Source of the DNA: Limnoperna fortunei
Taxonomy: Eukaryota > Mollusca > Bivalvia > Mytilida > Modiolidae
Direction of reading: 5' to 3'
DNA length: 64,000 nucleotides
Assembly (NCBI GenBank): GCA_944474755.1
Contig: OX104115.1
Location: 33,181,080 to 33,245,079 of the forward strand
The notes under the pieces are model-generated. The model was not told the DNA's origin. It searched no databases and saw only the letters and a list, made by a program, of their open reading frames with translations. Of the stretch, positions 27,201-35,917 are shown piece after piece; positions within the stretch are counted from its first letter, which is position 1, and every line of letters begins with the position of its first letter. The position numbers and the translations under genes were made by a program.

Positions 27201-30200
27201 AAATAAATATTTCTTTTAACCACTTGTCACCAATGAATTTTTTATATTTAGCAATCAATACATGTTAAAAGACAGAATAAAAATGAATGTAATTGTTCTC
27301 AAATATCGATTAAATTTAAAACATTTTGCTTGAAATATAAAGTATCCAATGTAAAAAAATGTATCATTTCAATCATGATATTGGTGATACAACTTGAGCA
27401 TAAAAACGCACCACATTTTGCAATTAGTAAGAGGTCATCGGTTGCGTTACAAATCACTACAAATAAATGAGATCAATGCAATTGTTCTCCATCTATCATG
27501 ATGTTCCTCATCTGTCAATTGATATAGACCTATCTGACTCATCTGATTGATTGATTTTCATTCCATTTATATTCCTGTCAGGTACATTGTTGCATGTATT
27601 CATACATTTATTATTTGAAACTGAAAATTTTGTTTCCAATGCATATAAGAAGTGAATTTGTTCATTTGGTTCATTTCGATCACTTCAATGATGACGTATT
27701 TGAGGTTCTGTGTGGTGAGATACATTATTTTTTCGAACTTGAATTTTATTTGTTTTTTTACCTTTTGTATAATAAAGTAGAATATTATATACTTTAGCGG
27801 ATTACCATTTGCATAAGAGACCATTGTCTGTATTTCATACGTTTGTACCGAGTCTGAAGAACATGGAAAAAAGACTCAGACAGTTGAAAAAATGTGTTAT
27901 TGTCTTTACTCATATTTACAGTTAATCGTGTAAATTAGAAATAAAAAATACGATTTCCATCCTCTTAAATTGTGAGTAAGTTAATGGCAAATTGGAGTGT
28001 GATCAAATTCACTTATGGTTATTTTAAATAGAGAAACCCCTCTTGACCCTCAAATTCCAAATGTTAAATCTTAATGTCACGTAATGACGCCAAGCAAACA
28101 TCGCCCACGGCTACCGGCAAGTGCACACGACAAATCGAAATAAGTTTAAAGTGATTAATAATGAGATCATTAAATCTGTAACAAAGCGTAAAAAAGGCGT
28201 ACAAATGGCGAAAAATGACAAAGGATAAGCGAAAAGTTTACTTGCGTTTTTAGAAAACTTGATTGTTCTATTTTTTATACCCCGCCACACGAAGTGCGGG
28301 GTATTATGTGAAACCCTCCGTATGGATATGAGTGTCCGTCCGTCTGTCCGTGCCTCCGTGGTTTCCAGATGACAACTTGAAAACGCGTCAACATATTTTA
28401 TTTTGAACTTTGTACAGCTATTATATACTATAAAATGAAGATCAAGTTCAATTTTCAGCACAATCCAATTTGTAGTTTTCGACTTCGGCCAATTCAAGAA
28501 GTTTTTTGTCATCAATTGGTGGTTTCCCGATGATAACTTGAGAACGCGTAAACAGATTTTTTCTAACTTTGCACAGATGTTAAGTACTATAAAATGAAGA
28601 TCAGGTTGAATTTTCAGTACAATCCCATATGTAGTTTTTGAGTTGTGCTAATTTGAAATAATTTTTATAGGTCCAAGGTTAAAGTAAAAATTGTCTTCTA
28701 AGATGGACTGTTATTATCCTCAGCTGTTCCTGTAGGCTGATATGTAATTCAGTAAAATGTGTTCAGGAATATTCTAAACATGCAACGTGGCCTATTTTGT
28801 TTGTTGTTTTTGGTCTAATTTTATAAACACAGCAGTAGTAATATGAAAAAACACGCGGAAGTAAAAATAAACAAGTAATTCAAAACATCTTTTTATCGAA
28901 ACACCTTACAATACCCTAAAATGTGTCTTTTGTTGCATTTAAAGGTCCATGTGAGCTTTTGTCATCCCTTGAAATGTTATCTTTTGAAACCACTTGGCTA
29001 TTTTTTTCAAATTCAGCCACAATCATTCTCATGCTGTCTTTTATTATATTTATATCCGGGGTGTCAATCAATAAACAGACATGTTTGCTGTTATGAATAA
29101 TTTAACACATAGGTTATCATTGTTTAACCTAATATTTTTTAATATTAAGAAGTAAAGAAAAGCAGTTACCTAAAATTGATCCAAATTTGTTTGATGGCTA
29201 ACTACCCTAAATTACGGTTTTTGACATTTTATTGCTTTTGGAGTGTAACTTTAAACTATTTGTGCCAGATTGATATTGTACATTTGTAAAATTATCAACT
29301 AAAAAGTGCATACAAAGCACATAGTTGGTCAAAACCTGTCTGACCACTCTTCAGAAGTTATTGTCTTTAAATAAAAATTTTCAATGAAAATTTTAGTTTT
29401 TTTTCAATGGAACTTAAACTGTTACAGTAAAACTGTAAAAAAATCAAAACGAACAGGACATACCAATTTTACTTGTCTGAAGATTACTTTAAGGAGTTAT
29501 TAATCTTTAATAACACTTTTTTTTATAGAATTTCAGTTTTTGTCTATAAACTTAAAAAACTACAATAATTGTAGTTTGTAGTATAATTATTATAAGAGTG
29601 AAACTGTAAATTGCAAAAATTATTAGCAATATAAAGCATAAAAAGCTTTTTTGTTAGTCTGAGATTGTCTTTTGTGCAATTTTTTACGAAGATTAATTTT
29701 TTGCATGATTAATTATAAATTATATCAGCTTCAGTGAATTTGTAAATTTATGCAGGATTAGAAGGAAATGACGAATCATGACAGTTGTCAGACAACTTCT
29801 TATACATGTAGGAAGCATTGCCCTTTAATGTTTTAATTTTTTAAAATATTGTAACAGAATTAATAAAACTATATTTATTACCTAAATCATCAAGAACACA
29901 AGGGCATAAGTTATTTTACCACACCATCTCTTATGCTTCTGTCAGTCAGAAACATTGGTGTAGTTGCTATATTTTGGTTGTTGGTTCTGACGTTGCCAGT
30001 TTTTGGACTTTGATTTGAATGTCTTTTTTGACAGTTTCCTTGGTGTTCGGTATGTTGTTATTACCTTCACATATTGCTGTATACTTAACTTCAGTATTTT
30101 TTATTATTAAAGTGCTGAGAACTTTATCTTATGAAAATAAAATTGCAATTTAAAATAGCCGGTTTCTGCATTCTTGAACGTCTTGGGGTATTTATTTCGC

Positions 30201-33200
30201 ACATTTCAAACATGTTTTAACACAGTCAGGTGTGTATTACCATTGGCCATAACATTAAAAATTAGAAATTATGATTTATTTCGTTAAGTTAACAAGTATC
30301 ATGGTAACTAATTATGTTATTATAAAAATGGGCCTTTGTAATTCGAGCTGTAACTTTTTCATCTTTTGAGGTAGGCTTTTGATATTTGGAATTTGGGTAG
30401 ATATCAAGGCGATGCGTGGCATTCCATGGTTGATCATCTTTGACCATAAGGTCACATGTTTGTTTTCTGAATGACAAATTAATTTCCGGGCTTTAACTTT
30501 TTGTATCTTTTGAGGTAGGCTTTTGATTTTTGGAATGTGGCTAGGTACTATCAAAGTTATGTGTCTCTTACCATGGTTGATGACCTTTAACCTTGACCTC
30601 ATGATCTTCGGGGCCCACAGAGATGGATACCATCTTACTGATATCTAGCTTCATTTTTATATAAGTAGAAGTTAAATTAAATTTCATTTATATGGATGCA
30701 ATTAAAGTTATCCTATACAAACTGAAAATTATGTTGTTGATAAGTAATGTTCTGACGCGCCTTACTTACATAACCCTCCTAGATCATTGTTGTTTTATTT
30801 TGCAGGTTTCCATGGTGGAATTTGTACATTGCGTGGTCAGTTGTTATTCTTACTTCACTAACAGCGTCGTATTTTGTTATGTTATATGGACTTAAATATG
30901 GTTATGACGAAAGTTTGAAATGGCTGGTATCTTTTCTTACTGGTTTTCTGGATGATGTTTTTGTGTTGGAACCACTACAAGTTGTTTTCATTGCAATGAT
31001 TGCAACATTAATTTTCAAGAAACCTTTAGGAACTAGTGAAACACCTTCTTTGATGGTACAGAAATCAAATAGTAAGATATATCGACCACACGTTTTTGCC
31101 AATGGGTGCAAAGTTAAAATTACGTTAAAATTACAACTAAAACTTGTCACACTTTCTGGTCTCAAAGTCATTGTGGTAAAACTTTGGGGGCATTTCAGAC
31201 CAAAAGACGTCTATTTTATCTACACATAAGTCTGCTGACCAGAGTAAACAGCAAATGTGTCTTTACGTAGCATACACTTAGTGGTCCTTCATTAATAAAT
31301 AGACCAGGCTTAACGGTAAGTCGAATTAAAGCACACTTAAGATTGTGTGTTTCCTGGACTACAAATAATATAACCCCCCCCCCCCCCTTTACGTTATCAT
31401 ATAGTTGCATTCAATATTTGCATTATAAATAATTACGTTTACAAAAACAATATAACAAAATTTGAGTTAGCAAAAAACTAAGAAATTAATAGTTGAAATT
31501 TTAACTAATTTTCTGCTTTAAATAGACATGAAAACTGTAAAATAGACAGAAGTATACCTATCAAGAAAACTTGGTTTAGGTTATGTTATTTTAACATATA
31601 ATTTTGTTTGATGGCTTCTGTTTGCCAGTTTCCTTTTTAAAATTGCTTGGGGGTGTTAGGTGTTTCTTGGTGTTAGTTTTTTTCGTTATTACCTTTGTTT
31701 TCGGTTTAAGCGTTGATCGAATAGCTCGATTAAGTAAATTGTGGCATTCCCAACTAGCTCTGCAATAGCGTTTGTCGTAGATTTTAGTCTTGTAGAAAGT
31801 CTCCCCTGAGCGTAAATTTCGAAATGTAAATCCTTATATTAAACGCACCTATTAGTGTCAGTTGTGTCCTTAATTTTCAGCTTATTTAGATAAATTAGTT
31901 GTTTAAGTAGAAATACACTAAATCGATGATTGTGAAGTGAAAGGACATTATAAATGTAGCGAAAGCTGGAAACAAAAGGACTAGACTAGCTTGTCATCTT
32001 TCTTATCTAAAAGTGATTGTAAGAGGTCTGCTTCATATGAATGGAGAAAAAATCGACAATCATTTGTGCACAATTAGTGCCCATAATGGGCATTACCAAT
32101 TGCAATTGTCTGTTGACAAAACACGTCCTTAGTTTGGATTTGTACACGTGATGTCCTTAAACATTCAACCGAAACTGCAATAATTGTGAATAAAGCCTTT
32201 AATTGTTAGTTTTAATAGTATTTAACGCCACTTTCAGTTATATTTCTGCTTCATCTTGGCGCCTGTTTTTATTGGGGAAGCCGGATTACTCAGAGAAAGC
32301 TCCCGACCTTTTATAGTAAACCTTGCAACCCTTGTCAATTAGGACTGGATTCGAGCCCATCCTGTCCGCAGTTAAAGAATCCAACCCGCAACTTCAACAC
32401 TCGTCAATCTAGACCTATATAAATCATTTGTGCATCATACATCGATAAATTAAATGAGGTACTCTGGAATTTTGTAACAGTGTCTTAGTCTTAGTCGTAT
32501 TAACATCAAACTATTAAATTACTTAATAATATTAACATGTTATTTTTTGTAGATCTTAAAACCAGCTTTCCGTTGGCTACACTTACAAATCCAGTTCCTA
32601 GGCGGAATTTGAAAGTTTCAAAACACCAACATGAATTGGAGGCAAAAGTGCAGAGAAAAATTTTAGATATTATTCTCTACACATTGTTCATGACGGTTTT
32701 GTTAATTGTGGTTCACAATCACCGCTCTATTAATTTATGTTATCACCAGACTAAAGCTTTACAGGATTTGTTTGTTCAGAAGGAATTTGAAAATGTAAGT
32801 TGATTAAACACTTTATTACTACAAAACAGTAAGTCATAACTGCACTGACTGTTTGAAATAAGTATGACTTGGTACAGAACCCTGACTATTGTCAGAAGTT
32901 AGAATTAGTCTTGACCTTGTCCGAAGGAGTCACTCTCATGTTTTGAACAGTCTAAAAGGGCTGGCCTTGGCCTGGATTATTTTCAATCATGTGCTGACTG
33001 AATTAACACTTTTTAACAATGGTAATTATTTGAATTTAAATTATAAATGGGCGCAACAAAATCTAATTATTAATGATAAATAATAGATTTAGAAAATTAT
33101 TTGTGTAGGTTTGGGATCCCTTTAACAACCGCCACAAAATGGTATATATAACTGTTCTTTGAACGTGCGACTGTTTTTACAACGGAAACTAACGGGCACT

Positions 33201-35917
33201 TAATACCCCCAAAAACCTTTGAATGCTTTAAGCAATCAACGTCCATATGCAACATCATTATATGGTATATATGAAGCTGGAAAACTTACAACCAGAAGTT
33301 CAGAGAAAAATATATTAGTCCAATAAAAAATTATAGGACGGATGACACATATTTGAGTAGAAGTAAATAAATGTTTCATTTGTTGTCCTTGTGCATCTCT
33401 TACTTTCACACAAAACTGCGCAAACTGGCAGTTTGTCTCGACATATAAGCTTTGAAACTTGAATAAGTATTGTCACAATTACGAGTCCCAAATTATTAAG
33501 TATTCTCGTCCAGAAAATTCAAATACATGTATAGTGCATTTATATTATGAAGATTAACTGTAAATGTCTTGTTACAGATAAAGACTCGTGAACATTTTTG
33601 GACCTATCTCAACGCAAGTTTGATAGACAGATTACAAAGAGTTTTGCCATATGATGTGACAGAGAAGACCCCAGAGAATGAATTCTACTTGTTGGGGAAA
33701 TTTCGCCTCAGACAAGTACGCGTTAAACGAGGTGAGTTGCAAAAACATTTTCATATATTTTCTTTCTTTTTCTGTGAGCTTTGAAAATCGCGAAAATATG
33801 TGTGCGCAATAGCCGATTTGTAACATTAGACAATTTGTAATTTAATATACAATAGAAAGGCATCATACAATAATGCTATCTGATTTATGAAAATACATTT
33901 AATTTTATCTATCTCTCAAGATGAAATAAAAGTACTCCATATGTAAATGTTTTATATTCATGTACTTCAGTTAACGTATAAGTGTTCAGTACACCACCAT
34001 CATTTTTTAAAAACCTAAACGTTCTCACATTTAGGGTAAACCTATAGTCCCATACCGACATTGAAGTGGCTCTAAGTTTGCATAAAATAGTACGTTCATT
34101 TTAATAACTTTCAGGAATTAAAAATTAAAAAAAATAATCCTTATACACACACAAATTTTGTCTACACAACGGATTTCATTTCTGTTATAAATTGTTACAT
34201 GTTTCGTAAGTCATGCTTTTGTCGGTTGTTCATTAATCTTCTTGGATGTAAACGATTTTTCGACTATTATAAATGACGTCGTTATTTTAGGAAATTAATG
34301 CAAATATCAATTTAATCTTCCTCTTTGATGACATTCTATTATTAAATATTGCTAGATTAACATTATACGTATACAGTCATACAATATATAAATATAAGTC
34401 GAATTTAAAGTACCTTCGCTTGAAAAGATTTTCATTTAACTTCTACTTGTTGATATATTTCTTTTGTCAAACATATCTTCAAAGGAGAATAGTCATACCT
34501 TCGGCAGATCATTGCGTCCACATATTTAGATTTGAATTGCATGTATCAATGAAATCTCTACTTTTGATATTTATTTAATGTTTCCTGCAGCCACATTGTA
34601 CATGAATATTGGATATGTCAAAATCTTGGTCCAATATTTTGAATCCGTTTATATCAAAATCATTTGAGAAAAACAACAAATCTAAAGTTTTTTATGTTTT
34701 TTTTCGCAGAATCATGTGGTTTTCCTGGAAAGCTCAAGAAATTAATTACAGATGAATTTCTTCAGTGCACATCATCCCAAAGTTTACCTGATTATGATAC
34801 ACGTCATTATAATAAGTCATGGGACATTCCTGTGGATGCAGTCTTTACGAATGATGAATGGGCATATCAAAGTGCATGGGATTTAGAGTCTCCGCCTTAC
34901 TTTGGTATAAAATCAATATACAGTGGTGGAGGATATGTTGTAGATTTAAAACCCGGAATTGCTTCTATTGCGAAATTGTTTAGTCTATCAAACAATTCAT
35001 GGATAGACGCACAAACAAGTGTCGTTATTGTTGAATTTAATTTATATAACCCAAACGTGAATCTATTCAGTAATGTTATTATGTCAGTTGAAGCTAGTTA
35101 TCACGGTCATTTTCTGCCTTCTTATCAAATTTTAACAACTTCGCTTTTTCGCCACTCCAATCATGATGAAAAAGCGAAACTAGTTCTAGATTTGATATTC
35201 TTGTTGTTTACAGTTTTATTCACTTTTTTCGAACTAAAAAAAGTTGTTCAAATTGGAATTAAACTGTACTTTAAAGGTTTTTGGAACAAACTTTCCATGT
35301 TTCAGTTGGTCCTATGTTACACAGTAATGGGAGTCTATGTTCAACATATAATTTCAACAGAAAAGATTTTACAAATAAGAAGAGAAAAAGGCAATGAAAT
35401 ATTCCTGAATTTTTCGGTTCCAATCCTCTTTGATTGTATCACAGTTTATTTAATGGCATTACTGGTTGCAGTGACAATTATAAAAATTTTGAAACTTTCA
35501 ACACTAAATGCTAAATTAAATTATTTCTATTCCGTGTTTATGATCACAAAGGGCACTTTAAAAAATTTTACGTTAATGTTCATTATTTCCTTCATGGCCT
35601 TCGTATTCACTGGAAATCTTTTATTTGGAACTGTATTGGTAGACTTCAGCAGCATTGGTAGTAGCTTTATGACTTTAATTGGTTATACAGTTAAGACTGT
35701 TAACAGCTTCGAACTGATAATTGAATTTCAGCCAGTATTAGGTCCAATTTTTCTAGTTTTATTCATTTTTGCGTTTGTAATCTGCTTTATGACACTCTAT
35801 AGCGTTATTATAATAAATGGTGTGAAAACATTAAATGTGTCAGAGGAAACACTTACAACGTATACGCCATTATTACTAACGTATGTATTAGACAGTCTAA
35901 AACAAATATTTCGTTAG
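406..35917 (+). CDS. Polycystin-1-like protein (PKD1/PKD1L/PKDREJ family), 3' part of gene, 11 exons, 5' partial
   Basis: Joined exons 406-538, 2375-2623, 3321-3459, 5740-6137, 7500-7727, 10420-10700, 12601-13167, 30806-31071, 32553-32794, 33578-33731 and 34710-35917 give 1,287 residues with no internal stop, and every junction keeps phase. Numbering below is for this partial product. It has a GAIN-type stalk (1-325) with the four GPS cysteines (290, 305, 318, 320) and HL|T cleavage site (323/324), TM1 (354-373), a PLAT domain (383-497), TM2 (558-577), TM3 (598-621), TM4 (670-694), TM5 (720-736), then a polycystin channel module: S1 (790-807), extracellular domain, S2 (1042-1060), S3 (1081-1098), S4 (1123-1145), S5 (1168-1190), pore loop (about 1197-1215) and S6 (1227-1255). 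Eleven membrane passes plus GPS and PLAT define the polycystin-1 family: large surface or ciliary receptors that assemble with PKD2-type subunits. The C-tail after S6 is only about 32 residues. N-terminal ectodomains lie upstream of the window. Orthology to one PKD1L subtype is not resolvable here. Confidence 0.93.
1698..1828. mobile_element. Foldback MITE-like element
   Basis: Two arms of about 60 bp pair across a short AT-rich loop. The inner 20 bp or so around aacatggtcagacc and ggtctgaccatgtt match exactly, and the outer ends are gatagattattgc and gcaataatctat. No coding capacity. I did not find a clear target-site duplication. Confidence 0.7.
2061..2109. repeat. Near-perfect 49-bp palindrome carrying two GACGTC cores
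   Basis: The segment runs from cgagtgtaatatgacgtc to tgacgtcatattaactcg and is almost its own reverse complement. Each arm holds a GACGTC core, the centre of a CRE (TGACGTCA) site. It may be a very short foldback remnant or a paired bZIP site; the sequence does not decide. Confidence 0.65.
2375..2623 (+). CDS. Polycystin-1-like, exon 2 (GAIN region)
   Basis: The acceptor cttttattgtag ends at 2374 and the donor cag|gtaaaag follows 2623. It spans 83 codons, phase 0 to 0. A later AG at 2404-2405 would break phase with the previous exon, so 2375 was chosen. The product reads INVVENIADGVLNSMDNDIP and later FKTAVMTIFVGIAN, matching the helical then beta-rich GAIN region upstream of the GPS in polycystin-1 proteins. 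Confidence 0.88.
2624..3320 (+). other. Intron
   Basis: AT-rich intron of about 0.7 kb. I see no repeat or motif of note. Confidence 0.7.
3321..3459 (+). CDS. Polycystin-1-like, exon 3 (GAIN region)
   Basis: The acceptor tatttaaatag ends at 3320; the donor gatg|gtaagt follows 3459. There are 46 codons plus one base (phase 0 to 1). The product contains SKSKLTTPMMSLKLKD and FPEPVLIRLPND, compatible with beta strands of the GAIN domain. The frame stays open into the intron as far as 3530, but the strong donor and the next exon's phase place the end at 3459. Confidence 0.85.
4786..4935 (+). repeat. Decayed dispersed repeat, family R2
   Basis: It begins ctttatcgtgcaatgagtgc and ends near gtatggttccagag. 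The same backbone (ctttatcgtgcaaggaccg ... caaagtatggtccc) recurs at 37106-37290 and 37985-38180, so this is an interspersed SINE-like family. The copies are strongly diverged. Confidence 0.5.
5367..5472 (+). mobile_element. SINE fragment (tail part)
   Basis: The stretch catgacatagctgaaaaatt then gctgacagtggcgtaaat matches the tail of the intact SINE at 56340-56609. The tRNA-like head is missing. Confidence 0.65.
5740..6137 (+). CDS. Polycystin-1-like, exon 4 (GAIN domain, first half of GPS)
   Basis: The acceptor tactttcag ends at 5739; the donor ccag|gtaatt follows 6137. Two bases complete a split Gly codon, then 132 codons follow. The end reads CQYWDTELEIWSTSGCQ, the first half of a GPS motif (Cys, Trp-Asp, Trp, then Cys before a variable loop). 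Upstream, MPIPILYAINKTEQVTFSD fits the GAIN B subdomain. Splitting the GPS across an intron is acceptable because the next exon starts in phase 0 with the second half. Confidence 0.92.
6138..7499 (+). other. Intron
   Basis: 1.4-kb AT-rich intron. It carries a SINE lacking its head at 6776-6912; nothing else was recognised. Confidence 0.7.
6776..6912 (+). mobile_element. SINE copy, head missing
   Basis: Contains gctcgactgcaattttaact, gattgccagttttcataccc and a diverged tail (gctgagcaattgcggaaagt). This is the same order as the body and tail of the intact SINE at 56340-56609. Confidence 0.65.
7500..7727 (+). CDS. Polycystin-1-like, exon 5 (GPS cleavage site and TM1)
   Basis: The acceptor ttaaaacag ends at 7499; the donor gag|gtaaaac follows 7727. 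Phase 0 to 0, 76 codons. It opens VSPLSTGQHILCQCSHLTHF, the C-terminal half of the GPS motif, with Cys-X-Cys and His-Leu-Thr. Autoproteolysis would fall between Leu and Thr, at about 7550/7551. After a short linker comes one membrane segment (IIVSTVVILWMTFLFALVWA) followed by Arg-Arg, so the downstream side is cytoplasmic. Confidence 0.95.
7876..8046. mobile_element. Foldback element with about 73-bp arms
   Basis: The left arm (7876-7948) contains ggattaaacactgggtttta and tgtaaactccggcgactc. The right arm (7974-8046) is its near-exact reverse complement. The loop contains ataaagtccgaaggacttta, itself a palindrome. No ORF. It looks like a MITE or foldback transposon. Confidence 0.8.
8743..9303 (+). 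repeat. Imperfect direct duplication around a microsatellite
   Basis: Blocks tttgttcctttctacaccta, caaaaatgtaatagttaaat and cgtgactgaaagtattaacc each occur twice in the same order (near 8743, 8913 and 8980, then near 9098, 9199 and 9241). Between the first two blocks of the second copy the sequence is replaced by an AT microsatellite. Confidence 0.75.
9121..9198. repeat. (AT)39 microsatellite
   Basis: An uninterrupted AT dinucleotide tract of 78 bp. It produces a meaningless repeated Tyr-Ile frame on the + strand. Confidence 0.97.
10420..10700 (+). CDS. Polycystin-1-like, exon 6 (PLAT domain, main part)
   Basis: The acceptor tatctttacag ends at 10419; the donor cctg|gtatgt follows 10700. 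It gives 93 codons plus two bases. The product starts FGITIPYPSNANDPYKYMMC, continues with TGWRFKAGTSASVSCYI, and ends ETEIVIWHDNSGSSPS-like, the typical beta-sandwich strand pattern of PLAT (LH2) domains; the exact end is LTEIVIWHDNSGSSPS. The open frame beyond the donor runs into a SINE and is not coding. Confidence 0.93.
10701..12600 (+). other. Intron
   Basis: 1.9-kb intron. A nearly full-length SINE lies 45 bp beyond the exon (10745-10962). The rest is AT-rich with no feature I recognise. Confidence 0.7.
10745..10962 (+). mobile_element. tRNA-derived SINE, diverged, nearly full length
   Basis: The head tggggcgtcaagtggtaaag and box-B-like gattcgagtct are followed by ctcgactgcaatcttaattg, acaaggattgccagttttcc and the tail ttactgaaagtggcgtt. 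The order is the same as in the intact SINE at 56340-56609. Confidence 0.8.
12601..13167 (+). CDS. Polycystin-1-like, exon 7 (end of PLAT, TM2, TM3)
   Basis: The acceptor gtgtacttacag ends at 12600; the donor aaag|gtaaga follows 13167. It completes a split Trp codon to give SPSW-FLSRVIIQDLQSTQ, a hallmark PLAT ending. Next come an intracellular linker with ISIFTKPKRSEFTRAQRLSC, TM2 (ALSLLLCTMLTCLMF), a short loop, TM3 (FPINLIIVQLFV) preceded by DIIIGIESGIIM, and a basic loop. The TKPxRSxFTRxQRL box is strongly conserved in polycystin-1 proteins. Confidence 0.95.
13618..13830 (+). repeat. 78-bp tandem repeat, about 2.5 units
   Basis: Words aaatttgtctgttacaacg and aaatgtctgtcgcagtcatt recur with a 78-bp step (for example 13675 and 13753). 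A related single copy, with caatttgtctgatacaacgg, is near 27113. The short ORF across it is a by-product. Confidence 0.8.
16033..16086 (+). mobile_element. Left fragment of element E500 (copy A)
   Basis: Contains ggagtaggcattgccaaaat and acaatatagtcctttatta. In the uninterrupted copy at 54372-54869 this is followed after about 20 bp by the sequence found here only at 20459. The intervening 4.37 kb is therefore inserted. Confidence 0.75.
16159..16184 (+). repeat. Left terminal inverted repeat (26 bp)
   Basis: Starts caccccctgaaacg and ends gttccc; preceded by TA at 16157-16158. It is the exact reverse complement of 19741-19766. Confidence 0.95.
16184..16250 (+). repeat. Left subterminal CGAACG-rich block
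   Basis: Contains acgacatacgaacggacgaa and aacgaacgaacg. Similar words occur in the same orientation, not inverted, next to the right end of the element. Confidence 0.8.
16907..19060 (+). repeat. Minisatellite, 52-bp unit, about 40 copies
   Basis: The unit is built on aaatcactcctgagaccttt followed by gcgatacaattaaaaaccat and attacacatat. Units vary between ctttgcgat, ctagcaat and ctttgcgcc versions, suggesting higher-order shuffling of subtypes. Edge units are the most diverged. No open frame runs through it. Confidence 0.97.
19555..19740 (+). repeat. Right subterminal CGAACG tandem block
   Basis: gcgcatgcggacgaacgaac occurs twice, with runs of (GAAC)n, followed by ggaaaacgatatacgaac repeated about three times. 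The short Arg-Thr-Asn-Glu-rich ORF across it is a frame of the repeat, not a gene. Confidence 0.9.
19741..19766 (-). repeat. Right terminal inverted repeat (26 bp)
   Basis: Reads gggaac ... ttcagggggtg and is followed by TA at 19767-19768. It is the exact reverse complement of the left end. Confidence 0.95.
20459..20815 (+). mobile_element. Right fragment of element E500 (copy A)
   Basis: Matches 54440-54815 in order: cacgtaacgtctttctttgt, tgacgtcacat, gttgttatttttaaata, ttttttgaca, aacttccggatgaaaaa and two CACGTG palindromes about 20 bp apart. Its left part is at 16033-16086. Confidence 0.85.
22697..22802. mobile_element. 86-bp foldback MITE with 10-bp target-site duplication
   Basis: The element is 22707-22792. 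Its 33-bp arms (catcgttggaaacccacgtc ... and its complement) carry only two mismatches and enclose a loop with ggtggtggtt. It is bounded on both sides by ttgtaaaagt (22697-22706 and 22793-22802), a clean target duplication. It is far more GC-rich than its surroundings. Confidence 0.9.
25300..26055 (+). repeat. Tandem array, 120-145-bp units, about six copies
   Basis: The anchor taaggttacttctgttgtaa recurs near 25478, 25621 and 25766. More diverged units (gttaaag ... ggatta ... gtcag) are near 25325, 25880 and 26010. Central units are about 143 bp and very similar (gaatgagtggcatggcatat). Short ORFs here are repeat frames. Confidence 0.85.
28281..28680 (+). repeat. Dispersed repeat starting with a GC-rich hairpin
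   Basis: Starts ataccccgccacacgaagtg then cggggtat, a small hairpin, followed by gtccgtccgtctgtccgt. Two internal subunits repeat tggtttcc-gatgacaacttg and actataaaatgaagatcag. A related gtccgtctgtccgc block is near 50995. Confidence 0.6.
29930..30120 (+). repeat. Dispersed repeat R3, copy 1
   Basis: Shares ttggttgttgg, gactttgatttg, tgtcttttttgacagtttc and gttattaccttca, in order, with 58440-58640 on the same strand. Weaker traces occur near 31610-31700 and 39020-39070. Confidence 0.65.
30345..30605 (+). repeat. Two tandem units of about 144 bp
   Basis: tcttttgaggtaggcttttg occurs near 30361 and 30506; each is followed by a ccatggttgat block and a short tail with ttgacc. Short minus-strand ORFs here come from the repeat. 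Confidence 0.75.
30806..31071 (+). CDS. Polycystin-1-like, exon 8 (TM4, TM5)
   Basis: The acceptor tattttgcag ends at 30805; the donor ata|gtaaga follows 31071. It completes an Arg codon, then reads FPWWNLYIAWSVVILTSLTA (TM4), the conserved YGLKYGYDESLKWLVSFLTG box and DDVFVLEPLQVVFIAMIATL (TM5). This FPWW...AW and YGxxYG pattern is diagnostic of polycystin-1 proteins. Confidence 0.96.
31374..31387 (+). repeat. C14 homopolymer
   Basis: Fourteen consecutive C residues; probably a length-variable and error-prone site. Confidence 0.95.
32215..32415 (-). mobile_element. SINE copy, minus strand
   Basis: On the minus strand it carries the tail (ctgaaagtggcgttaaa), aattgacaagggttgc and a degraded tRNA-like head with ttgcgggttggattc. 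It is more diverged than the copy at 56340-56609. Confidence 0.75.
32553..32794 (+). CDS. Polycystin-1-like, exon 9 (S1 of channel module)
   Basis: The acceptor ttattttttgtag ends at 32552; the donor aat|gtaagt follows 32794. A split Asn codon is followed by 80 codons. The product has a basic cytoplasmic stretch (NPVPRRNLKVSKHQHELEAK) and one membrane segment (ILDIILYTLFMTVLLIVV), which is S1, then the start of the extracellular polycystin domain (HQTKALQDLFV). Confidence 0.93.
32795..33577 (+). other. Intron
   Basis: 0.8-kb intron. I see no repeat or regulatory feature in it. Confidence 0.7.
33578..33731 (+). CDS. Polycystin-1-like, exon 10 (extracellular polycystin domain)
   Basis: The acceptor cttgttacag ends at 33577; the donor cgag|gtgagt follows 33731. 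It has 51 codons plus one base. The product contains REHFWTYLNASLIDRLQRVL and ends LLGKFRLRQVRVKR. The GxxRLRQxRV box is conserved at the start of the extracellular domain between S1 and S2 in polycystins. Confidence 0.94.
33732..34709 (+). other. Intron
   Basis: 1-kb intron; AT-rich, with nothing recognised. Confidence 0.7.
34710..35917 (+). CDS. Polycystin-1-like, exon 11 (channel module S2-S6 and stop)
   Basis: The acceptor tttttttcgcag ends at 34709 and the stop tag is at 35915-35917. After a split Glu codon, 401 codons run to the stop in one large terminal exon. It encodes the rest of the extracellular domain (paired Cys, GGGYVVDL box), S2 (LIFLLFTVLFTFFEL), S3, S4 (YLMALLVAVTIIKILKL), S5 (FIISFMAFVFTGNLLFG), the pore loop (IGSSFMTLIGYTVKTV) and S6 (PIFLVLFIFAFVICF). 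No PKD2-like Leu-Gly-Asp filter is present. The tail ends LDSLKQIFR without a coiled coil. Confidence 0.96.

Larger units (their letters stand above)
13168..30805 (+). other. 17.6-kb intron packed with repeats
   Basis: The flanking exons join in phase (Arg split codon), so no exon need be hidden here. The intron holds a 78-bp tandem repeat, a split repeat element with the 3.6-kb minisatellite transposon inside the interruption, an 86-bp foldback, a 120-145-bp tandem array and several dispersed repeats, each listed. The stretches 13831-16032, 20816-22696, 22803-25299 and 26056-28280 contain nothing I can name. Confidence 0.8.
31072..32552 (+). other. Intron
   Basis: 1.5-kb intron with a C14 run (31374-31387) and a minus-strand SINE (32215-32415). 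The rest shows nothing of note. Confidence 0.7.

Noticed and set aside
34664..34709. Upstream start of the long final ORF
   Set aside because: The acceptor at 34709 and phase agreement with 33731 show it is intron.
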